This document shows positions 34,443 to 42,103 of a DNA stretch of 64,000 nucleotides, piece by piece (positions within the stretch are counted from its first letter, which is position 1; each line of letters starts with the position of its first letter). The DNA lies in the NCBI RefSeq assembly GCF_030412015.1, contig NZ_JASNRD010000001.1:682001-746000 (forward strand), written 5' to 3'. The translations under genes were made by a program, and so were the position numbers. A model generated the notes under the pieces. The model saw only the letters and a list, made by a program, of their open reading frames with translations, was not told where the DNA came from and did no database searches. This DNA is from Massilia sp. YIM B02763 (GTDB lineage Bacteria; Pseudomonadota; Gammaproteobacteria; Burkholderiales; Burkholderiaceae_D).

Positions 34443-36204
34443 ATGAAAATTTACAAATATTTCGCAATCTTCATAACCTTACTATGTATTTTTCCAGAAA
34501 GTCATGGTAAGGATATCTCAATTAAGAAAAATGAAATATTAGTCGAATTTGACAGAAATGGAAATTACAGCGAGACCATTGATGTAGAGGCTAAAATCTT
34601 GTCCCAGTCAGCAATTGCAATGCGTAGGTCTATAAATCTAAAAAAGACAAACAATATTTTACATTTCGAAGTTGTGCAAGCCTCCTACAAAAATAAATTA
34701 GAGGCGAACAAAAAGGCGGAAATCTTGCATGACACTGATCAAGGATTATCCATAGTTTTCCGCGACATAGCGGTTGGAGATGAAATCAAATATAAATTGC
34801 GAATTTACTACCAAGCAATAGTACCCAAATCACCCTCACTGGTTTATAAGTTCGATAGCGACATGAAGGATAATCCCATAGAAGTTAACGTGGTCTATCC
34901 CGCTTCGCTTGAACTAAAATTTGAGACAAACTTACTGATTAGCACTCCGAGAAAAAAATAAGCGATAGAATTATTGAGCATTTTCAGGCGCTTAAGCGAA
35001 CTGGAGCGGAAAATATAAATGCAGAGCAAGGTTACCTGTATATAACGGCGCTGAAGAGTTACGAGCAACTTGGTTCAAAATATTACGGCATGTATTTTGA
35101 AAATGCTCGAGTCGGGGATCAGGCCGCTAAAATCGGCACTGCACTTGATTTAAAGGACAAGTCACCAGAAGCTAAAGCTTTCGCTGTTCTGCAATGGATT
35201 GGTAAAAACATAGGTTACGCTACCGCGTCACCGCTGTTCAACAATATCCATCCCCAATCACCAAGTGAAACATTGCTTAGAAAAAACGGCGATTGCAAGG
35301 ATCACGTAAATTTGGCGATTGCTTTGTTGAGATTTTTTCGCATCGAGGCATATCCGGTACTCTTGAATAGATCACAACAGAATCCGCCTATAACTCCGGT
35401 TTGGCAAGCTTTTGACCATGTTATTCTATACATACCGAAATTCCATAAGTTTTACGATATGACAAATTCAATAGATAAAGATTGCCTAGTTCAAAATATT
35501 CAAGGTTCAATAGCTTTGCTCGCATCACCTCGAGCCGTCATGGTCACATTACCTTCGCAAGAGCAGAGTCCAACAACGGTTGATGCCAGATACAACTTAG
35601 GAATGAAAATATAGATGGCACAATCGAGTATATAGGTAGAGCAAACGATCGTTATTTTCCAAAGGCGTTTTCGCAAGCACTCAGTTCGTCATTGCCAAAT
35701 TCTATACTAAACAATAACTTGAAAAGGCACGGCTTTATCAGTCCTAAATCCGAATTCCAGTTTAACGACAAGAACTCTACTGCTGAGCTAAAACTAAGCG
35801 CCAACATCATATGGAACGAGAAGACTTCACTCTCATTAAGATTTTCTCCCTTACTCAAACTTCCTTCATCTCCAATTGAATTTATCGACAATTTCCTAGA
35901 TGATAAAACAGGCGCAAGATGCATCTCACAAAATTATCGCGAACGTTTCACATTGAAACTACCTGCCGGCGTAAATGTTAAGTCGGCCCCTAACAATCAT
36001 ATCTACAAATCTGAGTTTACTAAATTTAGTAGCATCTATCTCATGAGAGGCAATACCCTATATGTTGAAAGAAAAATTCAATCAAACTATCCTGGAAGCG
36101 GCTGCAGCCCTTACATTATCCGATCTGAAAGAGCATTGACACGTCAGATTCAAAAAGACAACACACATGTTATAGAACTCACCGGCAAGTTCCAAAAAAA
36201 GTAA
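34443..36204 (+). pseudogene. Frameshifted DUF3857/transglutaminase-like exported protein
   Basis: Three consecutive frames (34443-34961, 35090-35614 and 35692-36204 as started by ATG) join into one protein of about 587 residues if one A is added to the run of seven A near 34952 and one to the AAAA near 35606. The product starts with a signal peptide (FAIFITLLCIFPESHG), has a DUF3857 N-terminal domain, then a transglutaminase-like core with Cys in NGDCKDHV, His in AFDHVILY and Asp in FYDMTNS, and a beta-rich C-terminal domain. The joined frames contain no other stops. It is either a recent pseudogene or an assembly/sequencing artefact in A-runs. It is AT-rich island cargo. Confidence 0.75.
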
Positions 36205-36643
36205 ATGCAAAGTGCGTTTCCTCGTGCGACTGCCGAGGCTGATTGATCAGTCAAAATATCGATCACAAAAGTATCTAGTTAAAAATCTTATCTACCTGAC
36301 GTGGCCGTTCATTAAGTATGCACCGAAATTTCGATACCGCGAACGCTGAACTAGAAGCAATGACGATATAATGATTTTCGCGCTTCAAGCTTTTCGTGCA
36401 TTGAAAGAAGAGGGGCGAACATGTTCGAGTTCGCAAAAAAAAAGGAACTTTGCTACCGGCATTCCGGCCTACCAGCATCGACACATCTACCAGTTATTTA
36501 GTATTTCCTTTGAGGATCTTCGACCAGCCATAAGGGATGTTGCGTCAAAACCAAATTTGGAGACAGATTTCCTTCCAGACGTCTGATTTACAGGTATATA
36601 GAAGATCGGTCTGAATTTTATTAAGTATCAAGCTTTTTGAAAA
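36205..36643. other. AT-rich intergenic stretch of the island
   Basis: About 440 bases between the transglutaminase-like gene and the next minus-strand gene. A 71-codon frame at 36371-36586 has no ribosome site or recognisable content and was not accepted. No other feature was found. Confidence 0.5.
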
Positions 36644-36892
36644 TTAGCTGTTCTTTTTAAGATAATATGCTGAAAAAAGGCCGAACGGCCAAGTTATAAA
36701 TAACAATCTTTCCCAGAGCTTGAAATTCTCGTAATCATCAATTGAGTGTGGAGCGCCGTAACGGCCACAAAACTGCGTTCCGTTTAAATTCCCACATGGT
36801 TTAATCGGTGAATCTGGAAAAGAAAGAAAACCGACGACCAGAAGTGCAATGCAACCCGACAACACTAATTTTGCCAACGTAGTCTTTTTCAT
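36644..36892 (-). CDS. Small membrane protein with two hydrophobic segments
   Basis: An 82-residue protein. A hydrophobic helix at about 8-25 (LVLSGCIALLVVGFL) is followed by a short loop with two Cys (PCGNLNGTQFCGRYG) and a second helix near the C-terminus (LLFITWPFGLFSAYYL). The loop Cys pair could form a disulfide outside the membrane. No clear ribosome site is visible before the ATG at 36892, but the composition and layout look like a real gene. Function unknown. It lies in the island and shares its AT-rich composition. Confidence 0.6.
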   Translation of the reverse strand: MKKTTLAKLVLSGCIALLVVGFLSFPDSPIKPCGNLNGTQFCGRYGAPHSIDDYENFKLWERLLFITWPFGLFSAYYLKKNS

Positions 36893-37152
36893 TTGTAGAA
36901 GAAGCGGAAATAAGAAAATTTAATCCAATATTGCTCAAGCGACGATCAATAATTATTGATGAACGCATAGTTATAAATCCATTCCTTGCGTGACATTTAA
37001 ATTATGTTGCATGCACTACAAACTTCGACACAAAAGAAACCGTTGCTGCGAGTAACGAGATAGGTATGACAACATAAGCAGAGCCAACTTCACCATTAAT
37101 ATTTTCGGAGTAAGCATATTGACTTAAGTCTCAGTGATAGTTTCAACTAAAT

Positions 37153-37468
37153 TCAAACTTGTGACTCAACACCGTATCGTAGCATAAATTCCTTGGTCTC
37201 AGAATACAGCCCTCTATGCCGAGTTCTCTTATGCATACTTGAGCAGCGCTCGACACGTCTTGCGGAGGCAACGGTCCTTGTGCTCATATAGGAATCTCCA
37301 CGCAGCGTTTTGATCGTCACACGTTCAAAATTTAAGTATTTTTGGAATGGAGAGAGGTCGACGTTCCAAATATCGAGTTCATAGACCAGCCAATTTTTGT
37401 CCGAGCTAAGCGCAATATTCGCTGTGATTCCATCGCGATCAGGATACTCGGCTTTTACGAGACTGGCC
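37153..37468 (-). pseudogene. Gene fragment truncated by the IS3-family insertion
   Basis: Downstream of the IS end, an open frame continues on the minus strand for about 104 codons with protein-like content (DRDGITANIALSSDKNWLVY, then ELDIWNVDLSPFQKYLNFERVTI). Its beginning lies beyond the IS and is not found there in recognisable form: joining across the IS places it directly behind the integrase frame without restoring an integrase C-terminus. It may be the tail of another gene already joined to the integrase before the IS arrived. Function unknown. Confidence 0.45.
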
Positions 37469-38352
37469 TGCTGCCGATTCGGATGACACCGCTTTAAAGC
37501 TTTTCTAGCTTCTTCAAACTGCACCGGGCTGACATATCCCAGCCTCGAATGACGTCGCGTAGGATCATAGAAGCGCTCAATGTAATCGAACACGTCTGAG
37601 CGGGCCTAGGCGCGTGTTCGGTACACCTTGCGTGCCATGCGTTCAGTCTTGAGAGAGCTGAAGAAGCTTTCCATTGCCGAGTTGTCCCAGACTTCGCCGG
37701 CCCGGCTCATGCTGCAGGTAATGCCCTGTTCCTTGAGCAGTTGCTGGAAATGCTCGCTGGTGTATTGGCTGCCCTGGTCCGAATGATGTAGCAAGGCTGT
37801 CGGCTTACCTCGACGCCAGACACCCATCATCAACGCGTCGACAACCAACTGCGAAGTCATGCTGTCCTGCATTGACCAGCCAACGATACGGCGCGAATAC
37901 AGGTCCAGCACAGCCGCGACGTACAGCCACCCTTCGGCAGTCCAGATATAAGTGAAGTCGGCCACCCATTTCTGATTGGGCGCCTCGGCCCGGAACTGCC
38001 GATCGAGCACGTTCTCTGCCGCAGTGCTACGTGCTCCGAGATCACTGGGCAAACCTCGGCGTCGAGGACGAGCGCGCAAGGCCTGCTCACGCATCAGACG
38101 TTCGATACGGTGCAGGCCACATGACAGTCCTTGCTCAAGAACGTCGTGCCACACCCGCCGGGCTCCATAGGTACGGTCACTGCGCAGGAAGCTTTGCCTT
38201 ACCTGCGCAGTGAGCATCTCGTCTTTTCTGCTACGATCGCTTGGCGGACGAGTCAGCCAAGCATAGAAACCGCCCCTCGAGACACCGAGCGCCTCGCACA
38301 TCAAATTGACCGGCCAGACTCCTCGGTGCTTCGCAACGAAGCCGAACTTCAA
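37469..38352 (-). pseudogene. IS3-family transposase OrfB with premature amber stop
   Basis: This frame encodes the integrase-like catalytic part of an IS3 transposase. HTH-like residues lie at the start (ALGVSRGGFYAWL), followed by the DDE core with Asp in WVADFTYIW, Asp in HHSDQGSQY and Glu in SAMESFFSSLKTE. A TAG at 37606-37608 interrupts it just before the conserved tail VFDYIERFYDPTRRHS, which continues in the same frame. A Glu codon probably mutated to amber. Without the tail the protein is unlikely to be active. It starts with a TTG at 38352 just behind the orfA stop, but is normally made by frameshifting from orfA. Confidence 0.85.
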
Positions 38353-38642
38353 ATCGACTCCTTCGCGAAGTAGGCCGCGGCTTTTTTCAAGATGTCGCGC
38401 TCCATCTTGAGCTTGGCGACTTCCTTACGCAGCCGTGCTATCTCGGCCTCCTACAACGTCATCTTGCCGTTGCCCGGAAATGCTTCCTCAGGCTGCTCGC
38501 GATGCTCGCGTACCCACTTGCGCAACACATTCTCGTGCACATCCAGATCCTGGGCCGCTTGGCGTAGTGAGACGCCGCGCTCATCAACCAACTTCACCGC
38601 CTCAAGCTTAACCTCGCGGCTGAACTGCCTTCTTGCTGCCAT
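38349..38642 (-). pseudogene. IS3-family transposase OrfA with in-frame amber codon
   Basis: OrfA is the small DNA-binding protein of the element: ARRQFSREVKLEAVKLVDERG and a helix-turn-helix with SLRQAAQDLDVHENVLRKWV. A TAG at 38451-38453 interrupts the frame, which then continues with EAEIARLRKEVAKLKMERD, the usual leucine-zipper part, to a TGA at 38349-38351. The amber stands where related proteins have Gln or Leu. The A-run for frameshifting into orfB lies behind the amber. Upstream, the frame is open back into the interrupted integrase. Confidence 0.85.
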
Positions 38643-38703
38643 TGATTCCTCCTGACTCCCATTTTCCACCTTAACTTGGTGTCTGTGGAATCGGCAGCAG
38701 GCC

Positions 38704-39752
38704 ACACGGATATCCTTATGCCCTGTGATCTTCGCAATCAGAACGTCGGACAGCTTAGTCTTTTCATAAAGTCGACAGGTCGCCTCGTGGCGAAGGTCGT
38801 GGAAGTGCAAGTCTTCAGACCCCGCCAACATAAAGATACGCGCGAACCTCGCTGATAGGCTCGCGGTAGTGTTGTTAAGCGCCTCGCCTGAATCATCTCC
38901 CGACCAGAAAGGTAGGAGTCGGCCATGCCGCGCGCTGATCGCCGTCTTGTGATTCTTCATATACACCGAAAGCAGATATGTGATGGGCGTAGGTAGCGGC
39001 ACCTGCCGAGACGATCCATTCTTCGTACGCTCCAGGAATATGGTCCGCTTGTCCAGGTCGACCTGCGTGATGGACAGCGTATAGCACTCGCGCAAGCGCA
39101 TGGCCGTCTGCAAAGCCAACTCGAACAGGAGCAGCTCATCCGCCCTTCCCTGCAATTGCTTGCGGATACGGCGCTCCTCGTCGGGCAGAAGTCGGCGATC
39201 CCGCTCCTCGTCGATACGCGGCTTGAGACCTCGCTTCGCAAGCATGCCGGCATCAGTTTCGGTATAGGTTGCGAAGCCACGCTTCAGCAGGCGCAACGGG
39301 TTCTGCGCCATGATCTCGGGGTGCTTGCGCAGCATCCAGTCGAAGCAGCGCGCCAGGGCGCCATGCCGGTGACGGATGGTCCCAGGGGCCAGATGGCTTT
39401 TTTGCTTCATGTCGCGGATCCACTCTTCGGCCCACGCGTAATTCAGGGAGCCCGTGCTGAGCTTCTCCACGCTCGGCATGACAGCGTTAAGGAGTTTTTG
39501 CTCCGACAGCGGCACCGGATTATGGCGTAGGTATTCGGCGATGCAGCGCTGCACTGTCCAGATCTCGTTGCGGGGCTGGTCGCGTTCGAGCAATGCCGCC
39601 GGCACGATGCCTTGTGCCAGCAACCCTTCGAGTTGCCGACCGTATTGCTCGGCAGCCTCGCGGGTGTCGAAGGTTGCCCAGAGGGCTTTGGGAAGGAGCT
39701 TGTGCGTGACGCGAAGCTGATACCCGTACGGGCGCTTTATGATGGTAGCCAT
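38704..39752 (-). pseudogene. Tyrosine-recombinase integrase truncated by an IS
   Basis: About 350 residues of a phage/island-type integrase remain. The SAM-like core-binding region covers about 70-190. The catalytic part retains Arg in QTAMRLRECYTL, Lys in RTKNGSSRQVPL, the HDLRHEA box and the second His in ITGHKD. The tyrosine nucleophile, expected about 9 residues after GHKD, is missing because an IS3-family element inserted there. The likely start is the ATG at 39752; the frame runs back to 39887 and forward into IS orfA. Its position next to tRNA-Cys and the 48-bp repeat identify it as the integrase that placed the island. Confidence 0.88.
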
Positions 39753-39930
39753 GGTCCGCGCATCGTATGCCTGATGAATGCGGGGCCATTTGATCCGGGT
39801 CGACCTAATGACATCGGACGGATAGACGTTGACGACCTGTAGGCCGCTAATGCATGTGGTGCACCACAAATTCGATGTGGTGCCCAATCGGGCTGAACCG
39901 GGAGTGAAACGCTGTCCTACTGGGAGAATC

Positions 39931-39978
39931 TGGAGGCGAGGACGGGAGTCGAACCCGTCTAGACGGCTTTGCAGGCCG
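39931..39978. repeat. Right attachment site within tRNA-Cys
   Basis: The 48-bp copy of the direct repeat that lies inside the intact tRNA-Cys gene and matches 32281-32328. Integration at the 3' part leaves the tRNA functional because the island brought an identical end. Confidence 0.9.
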
Positions 39979-40004
39979 CTGCATAACCGCTTTGCTACCT
40001 CGCC
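39931..40004 (-). tRNA. tRNA-Cys (GCA)
   Basis: A 74-base cloverleaf with acceptor GGCGAGG/CCTCGCC, anticodon loop CTGCAAA giving GCA, T-loop TTCGACT and encoded CCA. It is the last member of the minus-strand tRNA array led by the tRNA-Gly copies, and the integration target of the adjacent island. Confidence 0.95.
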
Positions 40005-40076
40005 CGAGGTGTCTGACGATGCTGACGTGGCGGGTTATCGGACCACATCGGCACGGGAAGGTGCTTCCCTGAAATC

Positions 40077-40152
40077 TGGAGCGGGAGAAGAGTCTCGAAC
40101 TCTCGACCTCAACCTTGGCAAGGTTGCGCTCTACCAACTGAGCTACTCCCGC
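40077..40152 (-). tRNA. tRNA-Gly (GCC), array copy 1
   Basis: A complete 76-base cloverleaf with CCA. Acceptor GCGGGAG/CTCCCGC, anticodon stem CAACC/GGTTG, loop TTGCCAA (GCC). No mismatch is seen in any stem. It is the copy nearest to tRNA-Cys and is separated from copy 2 by a unique 46-base spacer, so it probably descends directly from the ancestral gene. Confidence 0.95.
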
Positions 40153-40198
40153 GTGGAGTGACTGCCAACTACATTACTGCTAAAACGATACTGCCTTC

Positions 40199-40274
40199 TG
40201 GAGCGGGAGAAGAGTCTCGAACTCTCGACCTCAACCTTCGCAAGGTTGCGCTCTACCCACTGAGCTACTCCCGC
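40199..40274 (-). tRNA. tRNA-Gly-like gene with GCG anticodon, array copy 2
   Basis: The body matches tRNA-Gly, but the anticodon loop reads TTGCGAA, so the anticodon is GCG, which would pair with the Arg codon CGC. The anticodon stem is intact, and the D-loop has GGG in place of TGG. The acceptor and discriminator bases are those of glycine. It may be an altered decoder or a silent relic. Confidence 0.8.
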
Positions 40275-40306
40275 TTAGGAGCACTACCATTCACATCGCA
40301 ATACAC

Positions 40307-40382
40307 TGGAGCGGGAGAAGAGTCTCGAACTCTCGACCTCACCCTTGGCAAGGTTGCGCTCTACCCACTGAGCTACTCCCGC
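40307..40382 (-). tRNA. tRNA-Gly (GCC), array copy 3, with stem mismatch
   Basis: The anticodon loop is TTGCCAA (GCC), but the 3' side of the anticodon stem reads GGGTG instead of GGTTG, leaving an A-G mismatch in the middle of the stem. The D-loop has the GGG variant. Probably weakened but possibly functional. Confidence 0.8.
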
Positions 40383-40414
40383 TTAGGAGCACTACCATTC
40401 ACATCGCAATACAC

Positions 40415-40490
40415 TGGAGCGGGAGAAGAGTCTCGAACTCTCGACCTCACCCTTGGCAAGGTTGCGCTCTACCAACTGAGCTACTCCCGC
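40415..40490 (-). tRNA. tRNA-Gly (GCC), array copy 4, with stem mismatch
   Basis: Same A-G mismatch in the anticodon stem as copy 3, with the normal TGG D-loop. Anticodon GCC, CCA encoded. Confidence 0.8.
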
Positions 40491-40522
40491 TTAGGAGCAC
40501 TACCATTCACATCGCAAAACAC

Positions 40523-40598
40523 TGGAGCGGGAGAAGAGTCTCGAACTCTCGACCTCAACCTTCGCAAGGTTGCGCTCTACCAACTGAGCTACTCCCGC
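40523..40598 (-). tRNA. tRNA-Gly-like gene with GCG anticodon, array copy 5
   Basis: Second copy with the loop TTGCGAA and anticodon GCG. It has the normal TGG D-loop, so it is not a simple duplicate of copy 2. All stems pair. Confidence 0.8.
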
Positions 40599-40639
40599 AT
40601 TGGAGTCTTACTATGTCGCCTAGCACATCTTGCGATGCT

Positions 40640-40715
40640 TGGAGCGGGAGACGAGTCTCGAACTCTCGACCTCAACCTTGGCAAGGTTGCGCTCTACCCA
40701 CTGAGCTACTCCCGC
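40640..40715 (-). tRNA. tRNA-Gly (GCC), array copy 6, T-stem variant
   Basis: The anticodon is GCC. The 3' side of the T-stem is CTCGT where all other copies have CTCTT, leaving an A-G mismatch against the shared 5' side. CTCGT is the form usual in glycine tRNAs whose 5' side is GCGAG, so this copy keeps an older state on one strand of the stem. It also has the GGG D-loop. Confidence 0.8.
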
Positions 40716-40747
40716 TTAGGAGCACTACCATTCACATCGCAATACAC

Positions 40748-40823
40748 TGGAGCGGGAGAAGAGTCTCGAAATCTCGACCTCAACCTTGGCAAGGTTGCGC
40801 TCTACCAACTGAGCTACTCCCGC
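40748..40823 (-). pseudogene. Decayed tRNA-Gly, array copy 7
   Basis: The anticodon GCC is kept, but the last base of the 5' T-stem, before the T-loop, is T instead of G, breaking the nearly universal G53-C61 pair. This should impair folding and processing. Confidence 0.7.
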
Positions 40824-40864
40824 ATTGGAGTCTTACTATGTCGCCTAGCACATCTTGCGATGCT

Positions 40865-40940
40865 TGGAGCGGGAGAAGAGTCTCGAACTCTCGACCTCAA
40901 CCTTGGCTAGGTTGCGCTCTACCAACTGAGCTACTCCCGC
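40865..40940 (-). pseudogene. Decayed tRNA-Gly, array copy 8
   Basis: The anticodon loop reads TAGCCAA: the universally conserved U33 before the anticodon is A. Such a tRNA is not expected to decode well. The rest of the cloverleaf is intact. Confidence 0.7.
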
Positions 40941-41019
40941 GTCGCTAGGACTATCGATTATCTCAGATTATTTACTACTTTCCAAGACAACCTTTTTGTT
41001 CCGTACCGCCTGCAAACGC

Positions 41020-41095
41020 TGGAGCGGGAGAAGAGTCTCGAACTCTCGAGCTCAACCTTGGCAAGGTTGCGCTCTACCAACTGAGCTACTCCCGC
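41020..41095 (-). tRNA. tRNA-Gly (GCC), array copy 9
   Basis: A complete cloverleaf with GCC anticodon and CCA. The only change is AGCTC for AGGTC in the variable loop region next to the T-stem. Probably functional. Confidence 0.9.
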
Positions 41096-41174
41096 GTCGC
41101 TAGGACTATCGATTATCTCAGATTTTTTACTACTTTCCAAGACAACCTTTTTGTTCCGTACCGCCTGCAAACGC

Positions 41175-41250
41175 TGGAGCGGGAGAAGAGTCTCGAACTC
41201 TCGACCTCAACCTTGGCAAGGTTGCGCTCTACCAACTGAGCTACTCCCGC
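41175..41250 (-). tRNA. tRNA-Gly (GCC), array copy 10, promoter-proximal
   Basis: The first tRNA behind the array promoter, with intact stems, GCC anticodon and encoded CCA. It is identical in sequence to copy 1 within the tRNA. Confidence 0.95.
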
Positions 41251-41288
41251 TTCGGTTCGTTTGCTGCAATGTCTCGCAACAGGCAGGC

Positions 41289-41316
41289 ATTATAGAGATG
41301 CTGAGCTATGTGTCAA
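41289..41316 (-). promoter_or_regulatory. Consensus promoter of the tRNA array
   Basis: On the minus strand TTGACA (41316-41311) and TATAAT (41294-41289) are both perfect sigma-70 hexamers, 16 bases apart. It is the only promoter of this quality before the array, so all ten tRNA-Gly copies and tRNA-Cys may be one transcript. Confidence 0.88.
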
Positions 41317-41329
41317 GGATGACTTGTCA

Positions 41330-41914
41330 TCAATCCATGACGCCCGACTTCTCCTTGATGAGCGGCCAGGCCTTGCGCAGGTAATACAGCATCGACCAGA
41401 CCGTCAGCACGCCCGCGATCCACAGCAGCAGTTCGCCCGCCAGGTGGGTGTCGAAGCCGGCGAACAGGGGGTCGTGGAACAGCAGCAGCGGGATCGCGAT
41501 CATCTGGGCGGCCGTCTTGATCTTGCCGAGCGAGCTCACCGCCACCGACTTGCGCGCGCCGATCTCGGCCATCCATTCACGCAGCGCCGAGATGGTGATC
41601 TCGCGGCCGATGATGATGAAGGCAATGACCGCGTTCACCCTGCCGAGCTGGACCAGCACCAGCAGCGCACCGGCGACCATCAGCTTGTCCGCGACGGGGT
41701 CGAGGAAGGCGCCGAAGGCCGAGGTCTGATTCCAGCGCCGCGCCAGGTAGCCGTCGAACCAGTCGGTGACGGCGGCGACGATGAAGACCAGCGTGGCGGC
41801 CAGGTTGCGGTCGGCCGTGTGCAGCCAGTGGTCGGGAAGGTAATACACACCGACGACCAGCGGAATCAGCGCGACCCGCAGCCAAGTGAGGAAAATCGGA
41901 ATATTGAAGGGCAT
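41330..41914 (-). CDS. pgsA: CDP-diacylglycerol--glycerol-3-phosphate 3-phosphatidyltransferase
   Basis: A 194-residue inner-membrane enzyme that makes phosphatidylglycerophosphate, the first step to phosphatidylglycerol and cardiolipin. The CDP-alcohol phosphotransferase motif is complete: [18 protein letters not shown] followed by AFLDPVADK. Five to six hydrophobic helices surround it. The frame opens far upstream, but [13 protein letters not shown] after the ATG at 41914 is the usual N-terminus. It lies between uvrC and the tRNA array on the same strand, the order common in betaproteobacteria. Confidence 0.95.
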   Translation of the reverse strand: MPFNIPIFLTWLRVALIPLVVGVYYLPDHWLHTADRNLAATLVFIVAAVTDWFDGYLARRWNQTSAFGAFLDPVADKLMVAGALLVLVQLGRVNAVIAFIIIGREITISALREWMAEIGARKSVAVSSLGKIKTAAQMIAIPLLLFHDPLFAGFDTHLAGELLLWIAGVLTVWSMLYYLRKAWPLIKEKSGVMD

Positions 41915-42060
41915 GAGCAACTCGAGAACGGCGGGCCTGACAAGTGGCCCGTGAAGCTTGCGTGCGCGCCTACCGCGCGCCGCTAGTCTACATGGCTCTT
42001 GCCTTTTAAACCAGTTGAGCTCAGCGGTGCGGGTGTGTGCATGCGCCTCGTACATATGAA

Positions 42061-42090
42061 GGTAAAACGCCGTCGCCCCGCAGGGGCGAC
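42061..42090 (-). terminator. Terminator behind uvrC
   Basis: GTCGCCCC (42072-42079) and GGGGCGAC (42083-42090) pair around a three-base loop. On the minus strand the hairpin is followed within a few bases by TTTT. It lies 14 bases past the uvrC stop. Confidence 0.7.
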
Positions 42091-42103
42091 GCGGAAGCAA
42101 CGC

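Larger units (their letters stand above)
37469..38699 (-). mobile_element. IS3-family insertion sequence, 1,231 bp, complete ends
   Basis: The element is delimited by inverted ends TGCTGCCGATTC at 37469-37480 and GAATCGGCAGCA at 38688-38699, with further imperfect matches inward. The bases GGCC occur on both sides (37465-37468 and 38700-38703), a 4-bp target duplication within the range for IS3. It carries orfA and orfB on the minus strand with an AAAAAAG slippery run (38381-38387) for -1 frameshifting. Each ORF contains one in-frame amber codon, so this copy cannot make full transposase. It sits in the integrase gene. Confidence 0.88.
32281..39978. mobile_element. Integrated element (genomic island) at tRNA-Cys
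   Basis: About 7.65 kb flanked by a 48-bp direct repeat of the tRNA-Cys end, with a tyrosine-integrase gene immediately beside the intact tRNA. The interior from about 32.9 to 37.4 kb is clearly more AT-rich than the rest of the window. Recognisable contents are a small acidic ORF, a 302-residue unknown protein, a frameshifted DUF3857/transglutaminase gene, a small two-helix membrane protein, an IS3-family element and the integrase it disrupts. No replication or conjugation genes are seen, so it is probably an immobilised island. Confidence 0.85.
40275..40598. repeat. Three 108-bp tandem units (32-bp spacer plus tRNA)
   Basis: Units 40275-40382, 40383-40490 and 40491-40598 each consist of a nearly identical 32-base spacer and one 76-base tRNA-Gly copy. 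The spacers differ by at most one base, so the copies arose by recent tandem duplication. Confidence 0.9.
40491..40940. repeat. 225-bp tandem duplication carrying two tRNAs each
   Basis: Blocks 40491-40715 and 40716-40940 have the same order: 32-base spacer, tRNA, 41-base spacer, tRNA. The 41-base spacers are identical. The block overlaps the third 108-bp unit, so duplications are nested. Confidence 0.9.
40941..41250. repeat. 155-bp tandem duplication at the promoter-proximal end
   Basis: Blocks 40941-41095 and 41096-41250 each contain a 79-base spacer and one tRNA-Gly. The spacers differ at a single base near their middle. Confidence 0.9.

Noticed and set aside
36371..36586. A 71-codon plus-strand frame in the island
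   Set aside because: No ribosome site, low-complexity content and no protein-like features.
40158..40910. A 250-codon repetitive open frame across the tRNA array (repeats like SRTLDL and KVALYPLSYSR)
   Set aside because: It is the antisense reading of consecutive tRNA-Gly genes; the repeats come from the tRNA copies and there is no ribosome site.
40077..41250. CRISPR array
   Set aside because: Regularly spaced repeats are present, but each 76-base repeat folds as a tRNA, the spacers are themselves repeated, and no cas gene is near.
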